From the NCBI GenBank assembly GCA_023426365.1, contig JAFAAW010000054.1:1-21613 (forward strand): a stretch of 21,613 nucleotides of DNA. The letters run 5' to 3'. Source of the DNA: Pseudomonadota bacterium. Its GTDB lineage: Bacteria; Pseudomonadota; Alphaproteobacteria; Rhodospirillales; Magnetospirillaceae. This document shows, one piece after another, positions 7,803 to 15,277 of this stretch. The translations under genes and the position numbers were made by a program. Under the pieces are notes generated by a model. It did not search any database and was not told the DNA's origin. It worked only from the letters and a program-made list of their open reading frames with translations. Each line of letters opens with the position of its first letter. Positions within the stretch are counted from its first letter, which is position 1.

Positions 7803-8531
7803 ATGCGAGTGCTGGTGGTCGAAGACGACCGTATGATGGCCCAGGTCATCGAGACGATGCTCAAGGCCGAAGGTATGGTCGTCGATACGACGGCGCTGGG
7901 CGAGGATGGTCTCGAGATCGGCAAGCTGTACGACTACGATATCATCCTGCTGGACCTGATGCTGCCCGACATGGACGGCTACGAGGTTCTGCGGCGCCTG
8001 CGCGCGGCGCGGGTGGAAACCCCGGTCCTGATCCTGTCCGGCCTGACCGAGCCGGACAAGAAGATCAAGGGCCTGGGATTCGGCGCCGACGACTATCTGA
8101 CGAAGCCCTTCGACCGTGGCGAATTGGTGGCCCGCATCCAGGCCATCGTCCGCCGCTCCAAGGGGCATGCCCAATCCATCATCCGCACCGGCAAGCTGTC
8201 GGTGAACCTGGATACCCGCACGGTCGAGGCGGGCGGCGAGCCGCTGCACCTGACCGGCAAGGAATACGGCATCCTGGAACTGCTGAGCCTGCGCAAGGGC
8301 CAGACGCTGACCAAGGAGCAGTTCCTCAACCACCTTTATGGCGGCATCGACGAACCCGAGCTGAAGATCATCGACGTCTTCATCTGCAAGCTCAGGAAGA
8401 AGCTGGCCACCGCCACCGGCGGCGACAGCTACATCGAAACCGTCTGGGGCCGCGGCTACGTGCTGCGCGACCCCGACACCGGCCTGGGACGGGCCGCCCC
8501 GGCGGCGGCGGAACACCACGCCGGAGCGTGA
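7803..8531 (+). CDS. ctrA: Cell-cycle/motility response regulator CtrA
   Basis: This 242-residue OmpR-type DNA-binding response regulator has a receiver domain (1-120; E8/D9 pocket, phosphoacceptor D51, K101) and a winged-helix domain (about 125-225). The linker RRSKGHAQS, the LTGKEY block (150-155), LNHLYGGxDEPELKIIDVFI and IETVWGRGYVLRDP match Caulobacter CtrA almost residue for residue, which separates it from other OmpR regulators. In Caulobacter CtrA controls the cell cycle and flagellar genes. In Rhodospirillales it mainly controls motility, which fits its position divergent from fliI. The start at 7803 gives the canonical MRVLxxEDD N-terminus and is preceded by GGGGA seven bases away. 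The C-terminal tail ends in GA rather than the AA degradation tag of Caulobacter CtrA. Confidence 0.97.
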   Translation: MRVLVVEDDRMMAQVIETMLKAEGMVVDTTALGEDGLEIGKLYDYDIILLDLMLPDMDGYEVLRRLRAARVETPVLILSGLTEPDKKIKGLGFGADDYLTKPFDRGELVARIQAIVRRSKGHAQSIIRTGKLSVNLDTRTVEAGGEPLHLTGKEYGILELLSLRKGQTLTKEQFLNHLYGGIDEPELKIIDVFICKLRKKLATATGGDSYIETVWGRGYVLRDPDTGLGRAAPAAAEHHAGA

Positions 8532-8542
8532 CCACGGCGGGC

Positions 8543-8568
8543 GCGGCGGCGTCAAGAGGTGCTGCCGC
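8543..8568 (+). terminator. Hairpin after ctrA
   Basis: GCGGCGGC (8543-8550) pairs with GCTGCCGC (8561-8568), with one G-U pair and a 10-base loop. Flanking GGGC/GCCC can lengthen the stem past a small bulge. It lies 12 bases after the ctrA stop. There is no T-run, so it is a possible rather than a certain terminator. Confidence 0.35.
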
Positions 8569-8671
8569 GTGCCCCCGTTCTCCAAAACGACGCTTGACGC
8601 TGGCGGCCGCTTAAGCGTTTGCTACCCTGGCATTCCATTCGCGAAAAACCCCACACAGCCAGGGTCTTGAC

Positions 8672-10039
8672 ATGTCCGCACCCGCCAAGCCCAGCGGCGA
8701 GCCGATCACTTCCAAGCAGCAGCTCGTCGCCTATCTGGAATCCGGGTGCAAGCCCGCCAGCCAATGGCGCATCGGCACCGAGCACGAGAAATTCGCCTAT
8801 ACCCAGGACGATTTGCGTCCCTTGCCCTACGAGGGCGAGCGCGGCGTGCGCGCCATGCTTGAGGGCTTGCGCAAGTTCGGCTGGCAGCCGGTTCTGGAAG
8901 GCGACAACCTGATCGCCCTGATCGACGAATCCGGCGCCTCGGTGACGCTGGAGCCGGGCGGCCAGTTGGAGCTGTCCGGCGCGCCGCTGGAGTCCATCCA
9001 CCAGACCTGCCAGGAAACCTACGAACACCTGAAACAGGTCAAGCAGGTGGCCTCGCGCCTGGGGATCGGCTTTCTCGGCATGGGCTTCCAGCCCAAATGG
9101 GCGCGCGCGGACATCCCGTGGATGCCCAAGGGCCGCTATAAGATCATGCGCGAGTACATGCCCAAGCGCGGCAGCAAGGGCCTGGACATGATGCTGCGCA
9201 CCTGCACCGTGCAGGTGAACCTGGATTTCGCCTCCGAGGCGGACATGGTCAAGAAGTTCCGGGTGTCGCTGGCCCTGCAGCCGCTGGCCACCGCGCTGTT
9301 CGCCTGCTCGCCGTTCGAGGGGGGCAAGCCCACCGGCCTGCTGTCCACCCGCTCGGACGTGTGGACCGACACCGACCCCGACCGCTGCGGCATGCTGCCC
9401 TTCGTGTTCCAGGACGGCATGGGGTTCGAGGCCTACGTGGACTACATGCTCGACGTGCCCATGTACTTCGTCTACCGCGAGGGCCGCTATATCGACGCCT
9501 CGGGCCAGTCCTTCCGCGACTTCATGGACGGCCGCCTGCCGGCGTTGCCGGGCCAGCGCCCGACGATCGGCGATTGGAGCGACCATCTGACCACCGCCTT
9601 CCCCGAGGTGCGGCTCAAGAAATACCTGGAAATGCGCGGCGCCGACGGCGGGCCGTGGCGGCGGCTGTGCGCGTTGCCGGCCTTCTGGGTCGGCCTGCTT
9701 TACGATCAGGGGGCGCTGGACGCCGCCTGGGACATCGCCAAGGGCTGGAGCATGGAGGAGCGCGAGCGGCTGCGGGCCGACGTGCCGCGCCTGGGCCTGG
9801 CGGCCAGGGTGGCCGGCCACAGCGTGCGCGACCTGGCGTGCGAGGTGCTGGCGCTGTCGGCCCAGGGGCTGAAGAACCGCAACCGCCGCAACGAATCGGG
9901 CCGCGACGAATCGGTCTTCCTCGACACCCTGATGGCCATCGCCGAATCGGGCCGCACCCCGGCCGAGGAAATGCTGGAGGCCTATCACGGCCGCTGGCAG
10001 GGCCGCGTCGATCCGTTGTTCAAGGAATACGCATACTAG
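8672..10039 (+). CDS. gshA: Glutamate-cysteine ligase (proteobacterial/plant type)
   Basis: This 455-residue cytoplasmic enzyme catalyses the first and limiting step of glutathione synthesis, the ATP-dependent joining of L-glutamate and L-cysteine. The N-terminal block WRIGTEHEKFAY (32-43) holds the acidic metal/ATP-site residues. LIDESGASVTLEPGGQLELS, GFLGMGFQPKW, RTCTVQVNLDF and NRNRRNESGRDES are typical of the alphaproteobacterial and plant ligase family, which differs from E. coli GshA. Length is normal for the group. The ATG is preceded by AGGG eight bases upstream, and a TTGACG hexamer lies at 8594-8599 without a well-spaced -10. The stop TAG is part of the AGGAGG site of the next gene, so the two are likely co-transcribed. 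Confidence 0.95.
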   Translation: MSAPAKPSGEPITSKQQLVAYLESGCKPASQWRIGTEHEKFAYTQDDLRPLPYEGERGVRAMLEGLRKFGWQPVLEGDNLIALIDESGASVTLEPGGQLELSGAPLESIHQTCQETYEHLKQVKQVASRLGIGFLGMGFQPKWARADIPWMPKGRYKIMREYMPKRGSKGLDMMLRTCTVQVNLDFASEADMVKKFRVSLALQPLATALFACSPFEGGKPTGLLSTRSDVWTDTDPDRCGMLPFVFQDGMGFEAYVDYMLDVPMYFVYREGRYIDASGQSFRDFMDGRLPALPGQRPTIGDWSDHLTTAFPEVRLKKYLEMRGADGGPWRRLCALPAFWVGLLYDQGALDAAWDIAKGWSMEERERLRADVPRLGLAARVAGHSVRDLACEVLALSAQGLKNRNRRNESGRDESVFLDTLMAIAESGRTPAEEMLEAYHGRWQGRVDPLFKEYAY

Positions 10040-10050
10040 GAGGCGCCGGC

Positions 10051-10347
10051 ATGCCGGAATGCAAGAACCTCGCGGAAGTGCGCGAGAATATCGACCGTCT
10101 GGACCGCCGGATCGTGCCGCTTTTGGCCGAACGGGCGTCGTACGTGGAACAGGCCGCCCGCTTCAAGCCGACCAAGGCGGCGGTGGTGGACACGCCGCGC
10201 ATCGAGCAGATCATCCTCAAGGTGCGCCATATGGCCATCGAGGAAGGAATGGACGCCGATCTGGTGGAACACATCTACCGCTCGATGATCGACGCCTTCA
10301 TCATCCACGAGGCCAAGGTCTACAAGAAGCTGCACCCCGAGGAATAG
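10051..10347 (+). CDS. Chorismate mutase type II (AroQ/PchB-like)
   Basis: This 98-residue all-helical protein aligns without gaps to Pseudomonas PchB (isochorismate-pyruvate lyase, a member of the AroQ chorismate mutase fold). Active-site residues fall at the same three-residue offset: R11, R28 and K39 match PchB R14, R31 and K42, and FKPT matches FKAS. PchB Q90 is E87 here. Chorismate mutase turns chorismate into prephenate for phenylalanine and tyrosine synthesis. With no isochorismate synthase (PchA) nearby, the mutase role is more likely than salicylate formation. A perfect AGGAGG (10038-10043) overlaps the gshA stop and lies seven bases before the ATG, indicating strong coupled translation. 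A link between glutathione and chorismate metabolism is not established. Confidence 0.9.
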   Translation: MPECKNLAEVRENIDRLDRRIVPLLAERASYVEQAARFKPTKAAVVDTPRIEQIILKVRHMAIEEGMDADLVEHIYRSMIDAFIIHEAKVYKKLHPEE

Positions 10348-10373
10348 CCCCGGCCCCTGAAAGAACAGCGCGC

Positions 10374-10394
10374 GGGGCGGCGGCATGCCGCCCC
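10374..10394 (+). terminator. GC-rich hairpin closing the gshA operon
   Basis: GGGGCGGC (10374-10381) pairs perfectly with GCCGCCCC (10387-10394) around a five-base loop, 26 bases after the chorismate mutase stop. The following CTTCC is only weakly T-rich. The hairpin also lies where the front of the damaged chemoreceptor gene would be expected. Confidence 0.5.
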
Positions 10395-10475
10395 CTTCCG
10401 TGCCCTTGGGGCGCCGCGGCGTTTGCCGGGACGGCGGGGGGCGCTTCGACGCCGGGTGGTGCGGGCCTTGCGGCC

Positions 10476-12100
10476 ATGGTCCGCGACCTGCGCGCCGAGT
10501 TCGAACGCTACCGCGCCGGCACCCAGGCGGTGGTGGACATCCTGAACCGCCGCAAGGCCGCCCATCTGGACATCCGCAAGTACGGCGACATTGCCGCCCC
10601 CGGCATCGAACGCGAGGCCGAACGCAGCGGCAATCCCAGTCTGGTCAAGGCCCATGCCGCCATGCTGGAGGCACGGCTGTTCGTGCGCCGCACCCTCGAG
10701 GCCAGCGCTGGCGCCGAGGTGGAGCGCGCCCACACGCTCATCGCGCGCGCCGGCAGCCTGACCCATGCCGCCGGCCTGGACGACCTGTCGGCGGCCGTCC
10801 GCGCCTATGGCGAATCCTACGAGGTGCTGATCGCCCGCAACGTGGAACTGGGCGCCCAGACCGCCGTGCTGCTGGAGCATGGCGAGCGCATGAGCACGCT
10901 GGCCGCCGACCTGCGCGCCAGCGCCGAGGCCCGCGAGGCCCAGGTGCGCAGCAGCACCGAGGCGACCGAGCGTAACGCCCGCCTGATGGTGCTGTTGCTG
11001 TCGGTGGCGGCGGTGGCGGTGGGCTGCGTGCTGGCCTGGGTGGCGGCGCGCAGCATCAGCCGGCCGGTGCGTGATCTGACCGCCGCCATGGACCGTTGGC
11101 CCATGGCCGCCTGGACGTGGCGGTCACCGGCGCCGGGCGGGGCGACGAGGTGGGGGCGATGGCCCGGGCGCTGGGCGTGTTCAAGGACAACGCCATCGCC
11201 GTCGCCCGCCTGCGGGAACAGCAGGAACAGGCGGCCCAGAAGGCCGCCGCCGATCGCCGCGCCGCCATGGCGCAGTTGGCCGATACGTTCCATGCCAGCG
11301 TGGCCGGGGTGGTGGGCGGCGTGTCACAGGCGGCGGCCGACATGCACGGTGCCGCCGCCGACATGCGCGCCATCGCCGACCGCGCTGCCGATACCGGTAG
11401 CACCGTGGCCAATGCCGCCGTCGAGGCGTCGCACAACGTCGCCACCGTGGCGGCCGCCGCCGAGGAACTGGCTGCCTCCATCGCCGAGATCGGCCGCGAG
11501 GCCGCCCAGGCCAACACCATCTCGGCCGGGGCGGTGCGGGAATCCGACGATGCCAGCCGCATGATCGGCGGCCTTGCCCAGGCGGTCGCCCGCATCGGCG
11601 AGGTGGCCACCATGATCGGCGACATCGCCAGCCAGACCAACCTGTTGGCGTTGAACGCCACCACCGAGGCGGCGCGTGCCGGCGAGGCCGGCAAGGGCTT
11701 TGCCGTGGTGGCCGGCGAGGTCAAGGCGCTGGCCACCCAGACGGCGCGGGCCACCGAGGAAATCTCGACCCAGATCGAGCAGGTGCAGAACGCCACCGAC
11801 CGCGCGGTGGGCGCCATCGGCGGCATTGCCGGCACCATCACCCGGGTCAACGAGATCAGTTCCGCCATCGCCGCCGCGGTGGAACAGCAGCGCGCCGCCA
11901 CCCAGGAGATCGCCCGCAACGTGGACCGCGCGGCGCACAGCGCGGGACAGGTCACCGACGCCATCGGCGGATTGCGCGACGATGTCGCCCAGACCGGCCT
12001 CCGCGCCGACGGCGTCCTGGCCTCGGCCACCCATCTCAACGCACAGGCGCGCCGCCTGGAAGGCGAGGTGGAGCGTTTCCTGGCCGAGGTGCGAAGCTGA
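10476..12100 (+). pseudogene. Methyl-accepting chemotaxis protein, N-truncated and frameshifted in HAMP
   Basis: The first segment (ATG 10476) encodes a helical sensor-like region, one membrane helix (10979-11053, LMVLLLSVAAVAVGCVLAWVA) and the start of a HAMP domain (RSISRPVRDLTAAMDR). At 11094-11098 the frame breaks. CGTTGG reads CGT-TGG, whereas inserting one T gives CGT-TTG and restores the expected MDRLAHGRLDVAV. The second frame then runs to the TGA at 12100 with the full signalling hairpin, including the tip QTNLLALNATTEAARAGEAGKGFAVVA. The usual N-terminal cytoplasmic stub and first membrane helix are absent, and no in-frame ATG, GTG or TTG lies between the upstream hairpin and 10476. 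A TTG at 11096 could in principle start a soluble 334-residue signalling fragment. A single-base assembly error in the HAMP region is possible, but it would not restore the missing front end. Confidence 0.8.
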
Positions 12101-12115
12101 CGCATGAGGAAGCGA

Positions 12116-12143
12116 GGGGCGCGGCCCGATGCGGGCGCGCCCC
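12116..12143. terminator. GC-rich hairpin after the chemoreceptor gene
   Basis: GGGGCGCG (12116-12123) pairs perfectly with CGCGCCCC (12136-12143), and an inner CCC/GGG can add three pairs. It lies 15 bases after the chemoreceptor stop, between convergent genes. No T-run follows on either strand. Confidence 0.45.
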
Positions 12144-12167
12144 CGATGGGCCGTTACAGGCCGCCAT

Positions 12168-12192
12168 GGCGGCACACCCCAGGTGTGCCGCC
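12168..12192. terminator. Perfect 11-bp hairpin between convergent genes
   Basis: GGCGGCACACC (12168-12178) and GGTGTGCCGCC (12182-12192) form a perfect 11-pair stem with a three-base loop. It touches the stop codon of the minus-strand gene. It probably ends transcription from both sides, though it lacks a T-run. The first arm overlaps a 14-bp palindrome, GCCGCCATGGCGGC (12160-12173). Confidence 0.55.
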
Positions 12193-13223
12193 TACCAGCG
12201 CATGACGCCGCCGATGGGCTTCTTCTTGGCCTGTTCGAAGCCGCGCTTGGTCACCAGCACCCATTCGTTCACCTGCATGAAGCGCGGCGCCAGGAACTGG
12301 TAGAGATCGCGGATGCGGACGATGTTTTCCTCGGACTTGACCACGAACACCGTCTTCCAGATGGGGATCACGTCTTCCCACGGCAGCAGGCGGCGGTGCA
12401 GCTCGTCGCGCACCTCGCGGATATAGTCGATCTGGTTGTCGATGTTCTTCAGCATGGCCAGGATTTCGCCGGTCTGGGCGTCGACCTGGTCGAAATAATC
12501 CTGAAAGACCTTGAGCGCGCGCTGGTACAGGCGCGCCACCTGGTCGGTGGTTTCGATCATGCCGCGATCGGCGCTGTAGAGGCGGCGCAGCCCCTGGACC
12601 TTTTCATCGTTGCGCTTGATCTCGGCATAGATGTCGCGCTCGGCCTCGATATAGGCCAGTTCCTTGGACAGCGTCTCGATGTACTGCACCACCTGTTCGC
12701 GGTTCTCGCGGCCCAGTCCCAGCGCCTCGGCCGCCTCGGAAAAGGCGATGCTGACGTTCTTCTTCACCTGCGGGTCCTCGGCGACCTGCATCAGCTCCTC
12801 GGCCGAGGTGAAGATGTGTTCGTTGCCGGTCAGCCAGGTCACCAACTGCATGGTCAGGCGCTGGCGGGCGATGCGCAGGTGGCGGTCGGACGGCTCCCAC
12901 GACGCCTCGCGCGTCAGGATCTCCTTGGGCAGCGGGTCGCCGACCCGCAGGCCGCGCACGAATTGCAGCCCCTCGGCCACCTTGTTCAGCATGCGGCCGT
13001 CGGCGGTCTGTTCGGTCAACATGAATTCGCGGCGGATGCCGTCGAAGCCCAGCACCGCCTCGTTGCTGGCCAGCTTGATCACCGCCACCGCTTCGCCGGT
13101 GTCGGTCAGGCGGAAGTACAGATCCTCGAACGAGCCAAAGAACTTGTGCTCAAAGCGGATGACGCCGTCCTCCGCGTTCGCGCCTTCACTCGGCTTCTTG
13201 TCGCTGTTCGCCTCGCCCGCCAT
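12192..13223 (-). CDS. Protein of unknown function with central coiled coil (343 aa)
   Basis: I do not recognise this protein. From the ATG at 13223 it has an acidic, Ser/Asn-rich tail (1-20), a mixed alpha/beta region (about 21-110, beginning VIRFEHKFFGSFEDLYFRL), and a helical region. Long heptad-like helices span about 175-280 and end in RDELHRRLLPWEDVIPIW. The C-terminal part (285-343) is basic and ends in GGVMRW. No signal peptide or membrane segment is seen, so it is probably cytoplasmic. The open frame extends 33 codons further upstream, but those codons are poor coding sequence and would include the promoter region. AGGGA eight bases before 13223 supports the shorter start. It stands alone, with its own promoter and hairpins behind it. 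Lone coiled-coil proteins of this sort may be structural or scaffold components, but I cannot assign a function. Confidence 0.8.
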   Translation of the reverse strand: MAGEANSDKKPSEGANAEDGVIRFEHKFFGSFEDLYFRLTDTGEAVAVIKLASNEAVLGFDGIRREFMLTEQTADGRMLNKVAEGLQFVRGLRVGDPLPKEILTREASWEPSDRHLRIARQRLTMQLVTWLTGNEHIFTSAEELMQVAEDPQVKKNVSIAFSEAAEALGLGRENREQVVQYIETLSKELAYIEAERDIYAEIKRNDEKVQGLRRLYSADRGMIETTDQVARLYQRALKVFQDYFDQVDAQTGEILAMLKNIDNQIDYIREVRDELHRRLLPWEDVIPIWKTVFVVKSEENIVRIRDLYQFLAPRFMQVNEWVLVTKRGFEQAKKKPIGGVMRW

Positions 13224-13293
13224 GCTTGCGTCCCTAGCCTGAACCCCAAGGCGCCGCATCCCCAAACGCGGCGTCCTTCCCCCAAGGGCTGCC

Positions 13294-13322
13294 AGTATGC
13301 AGGCAGCCCGCGCGCCCGACAA
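13294..13322 (-). promoter_or_regulatory. Sigma70-like promoter of the 343-aa protein gene
   Basis: On the minus strand TTGTCG (13322-13317) is followed after exactly 17 bases by CATACT (13299-13294). Each hexamer matches four of six consensus bases. Transcription would start near 13287, leaving a leader of about 64 bases that contains AGGGA before the ATG at 13223. Confidence 0.55.
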
Positions 13323-13364
13323 GACCCCGCCCGAGACGCTGGCGCGGCAAGGCGGGCAGGCGCG

Positions 13365-14288
13365 TCAGGCGTCGCTTTCCAGATACAGGTGCCCCTCGCG
13401 GCCATGGAAATAGCCGTTGGCGAATTCGGCGCGCGGACACAGGCGCTCCAGCTCGGCCGCCGCCTCGCCCGGGGCGATGGCGCCGGCCAGCAGCCGACGG
13501 AACACAGCGGCCACCGCCACCATGTCCACCGCCTGCGGCCACAGCCGGAAGCGCTTGACGCCGGCGGCGCGCAGGGCGTCCAGCTCGCCCAGCAGGCTGA
13601 GGTAATGGTACGACATGGTCTGGGTGCCGTTCACCGCCAGGAACGGCTCGTCGTCCAGCGTGTCCACCGCCATGCCGTCGGGGTCCTCGGCGCAGACGTA
13701 CTGGCAGCCGTCCTTGGCCAGATTGCGCGAGCGCGCGTGATAGCAGCGCGCCGAGATGGCCAGCGGCAGGCGGCCGAACGCCTGGACCTCGATCTCGCAC
13801 TTGGCGGCCTTGGCCAGGATGGCGATCACCTCGGCCGGCAATTCGGCCGGCAGGCAGGCGCGGATGGCGCCGATGCTTTCCAGATAGGCCAGCGTGCCTT
13901 CGTTGTAGACGTTGACCAGCGGACCGACGGCGAACGGCTTGCCGCCCATCATGGACGCCACCGAGATGTCGTTGGCCTCCACCAGCCAGCCTTCGCCGCC
14001 CGCCAGTTCACGCGCCTCGCGCAGTTCGCGCTCGTTCATGATCAGCGCCAGCGACGACAGCACCACTTCCTTGCCGGCGGCGGCCAGGCGGGCGATCACC
14101 TCGGGCAGCATGGGGGTGAAGAACGGGCTGCGCTTCGAGCACACCACCTCGCCCACGCACACGGTGTCCACGTCCGCCTCGTCGGCGATGCGGAAATAGA
14201 AGTCGCGGAGCTGTTCCGGCTTCCAGTTGAACAGCACAGGCCCCAGGGTCAGCCTGGGCTGGGACAGGATGATGTCGGTCAACGCCAC
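13365..14288 (-). CDS. ubiV: O2-independent ubiquinone hydroxylation protein UbiV (U32 peptidase family)
   Basis: This 307-residue protein belongs to the U32 family and forms a heterodimer with UbiU. The pair performs the three ring hydroxylations of ubiquinone synthesis without oxygen, using prephenate as hydroxyl donor. Markers are TLGPVLFNW near the N-terminus, VGEVVCSKR (45-53), LPLAISARCYHARS and NGTQTMS. The four [4Fe-4S] cysteines are C50, C182, C195 and C199; the last three have the same 13 and 4 spacing as in E. coli UbiV. Its start lies inside the end of ubiU: a GTG at 14288, ten bases before the ubiU stop is complete, or a TTG at 14282. GAGAGG (14296-14291) is better spaced for the TTG, so either may be used. 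It is the last gene of ubiT-U-V. Confidence 0.95.
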   Translation of the reverse strand: MALTDIILSQPRLTLGPVLFNWKPEQLRDFYFRIADEADVDTVCVGEVVCSKRSPFFTPMLPEVIARLAAAGKEVVLSSLALIMNERELREARELAGGEGWLVEANDISVASMMGGKPFAVGPLVNVYNEGTLAYLESIGAIRACLPAELPAEVIAILAKAAKCEIEVQAFGRLPLAISARCYHARSRNLAKDGCQYVCAEDPDGMAVDTLDDEPFLAVNGTQTMSYHYLSLLGELDALRAAGVKRFRLWPQAVDMVAVAAVFRRLLAGAIAPGEAAAELERLCPRAEFANGYFHGREGHLYLESDA

Positions 14289-15277
14289 GCCCTCTCATAG
14301 GCGCCGGTGGTCTGCCGGCCGCCCTCGGTGATGCGGTCCAGGTCCATGTCGGGCAACGGCCGGCCGGCCAGAACGGCATCGACGCCGGCGCGGAACGCCT
14401 GCACCACGGCCGCCACATAGGCGCGGCCGCGCTGGCGGCCCTCGATCTTGAAGGCGGTGACGCCGGCCTTCATCAGGTCGGGCAGCATGGCCAGCGTGTT
14501 CAGCGAGGTGGGTTCCTCGAACAGGTAGCTGGTCTTGCCGTTGGCGTTGAAGCGGCCCTTGCACAGGGTGGGATAGCCCGCCGGCTCGCCGTGGTTGAAC
14601 TGGTTGATGGTGAAGCCCGCCAGTTGCGACTTGGTGCCGCTGGCGTTGTCCACATAGCGGACATGGGCGGCCGGGCTGCACACGCCGTTCATGTTGGGCG
14701 ATTGGCCGGTGGCATAGGACGACAGCGCGCAGCGGCCCTCGGCCATGACGCACAGGCCGCCGAACACGAACACCTCGGTCTCGACGGGACGGATCTGGGC
14801 GTTGACGGCGGCGATCTCCTGGACGGTCAGCACGCGCGGCAGCACCACGCGGGACACGCCGAACCGCTCGGCATAGAAGCGGATGGCCTCGACGTTGCTG
14901 GCGGCGGCCTGGACCGACAGGTGCAGGCGCAGGCCGGGATGGCGGGCGGCGGCATAGGCGATCAGGCCCACATCGGCCAGAATCACCGCGTCGGCGCCCA
15001 GCCGCGCCGCGTCGTCCACCGCCTGGTGCCAGATTTCCGGGCTGCCGGCGCGCGGGAAGGTGTTGATGGCCACCAGCACCTTGGCGCCGTGGTCATGGGC
15101 GAAGGCGATGCCCTCCTCAAGCTCCTTGCGGCTGAAATTCAGGCCGGGGAAGTTGCGCGCATTGGTCTCGTCGCGAAAGCCCACATAGACGCAGTCGGCG
15201 CCGGCCTCGACCGCGCTTTTCAGCGCCGCCGGGGTGCCGGCCGGGCAAACCAGCTCGGGGCGAATCAATTGGTCCAT
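14279..15277 (-). CDS. ubiU: O2-independent ubiquinone hydroxylation protein UbiU (U32 peptidase family)
   Basis: This 332-residue protein, close to the 331 of E. coli UbiU, is the partner of UbiV in anaerobic ubiquinone ring hydroxylation. It begins ELVCPAGTPAALKSAVEAGADCVYVG, as is usual for the family. The four iron-sulfur cysteines are C176, C183, C200 and C239; their spacings of 7, 17 and 39 are identical to E. coli UbiU (169, 176, 193, 232). The FGGLCVMAEGRCxLSSY motif surrounds the first two. It has no peptidase-like catalytic function of its own as far as is known. The ATG at 15277 shares one base with the ubiT stop (TGATG), and the 3' end overlaps ubiV, so the three are translationally coupled. 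The frame is open upstream through ubiT, but only this start gives the family N-terminus. Confidence 0.97.
   Translation of the reverse strand: MDQLIRPELVCPAGTPAALKSAVEAGADCVYVGFRDETNARNFPGLNFSRKELEEGIAFAHDHGAKVLVAINTFPRAGSPEIWHQAVDDAARLGADAVILADVGLIAYAAARHPGLRLHLSVQAAASNVEAIRFYAERFGVSRVVLPRVLTVQEIAAVNAQIRPVETEVFVFGGLCVMAEGRCALSSYATGQSPNMNGVCSPAAHVRYVDNASGTKSQLAGFTINQFNHGEPAGYPTLCKGRFNANGKTSYLFEEPTSLNTLAMLPDLMKAGVTAFKIEGRQRGRAYVAAVVQAFRAGVDAVLAGRPLPDMDLDRITEGGRQTTGAYERAWR

Noticed and set aside
8594..8599. TTGACG as the -35 of a gshA promoter.
   Set aside because: No acceptable -10 hexamer is found at 16-18 bases; the best candidate (TACCCT) is 23 bases away.
10051..10347. Salicylate/siderophore synthesis from the PchB-like gene.
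   Set aside because: No isochorismate synthase or siderophore genes are nearby and the Gln90 position is changed, so chorismate mutase is the simpler reading.
13224..13322. Extension of the 343-aa protein to an upstream start.
   Set aside because: The added 33 codons cover the likely promoter -10 and leader. AGGGA supports the ATG at 13223.
12129..14300. A 723-codon plus-strand open frame over the 343-aa gene and ubiV.
   Set aside because: It is antisense to ubiV and the coiled-coil gene, shows no recognisable domain, and has the His/Gln/Leu-rich composition of an antisense shadow.
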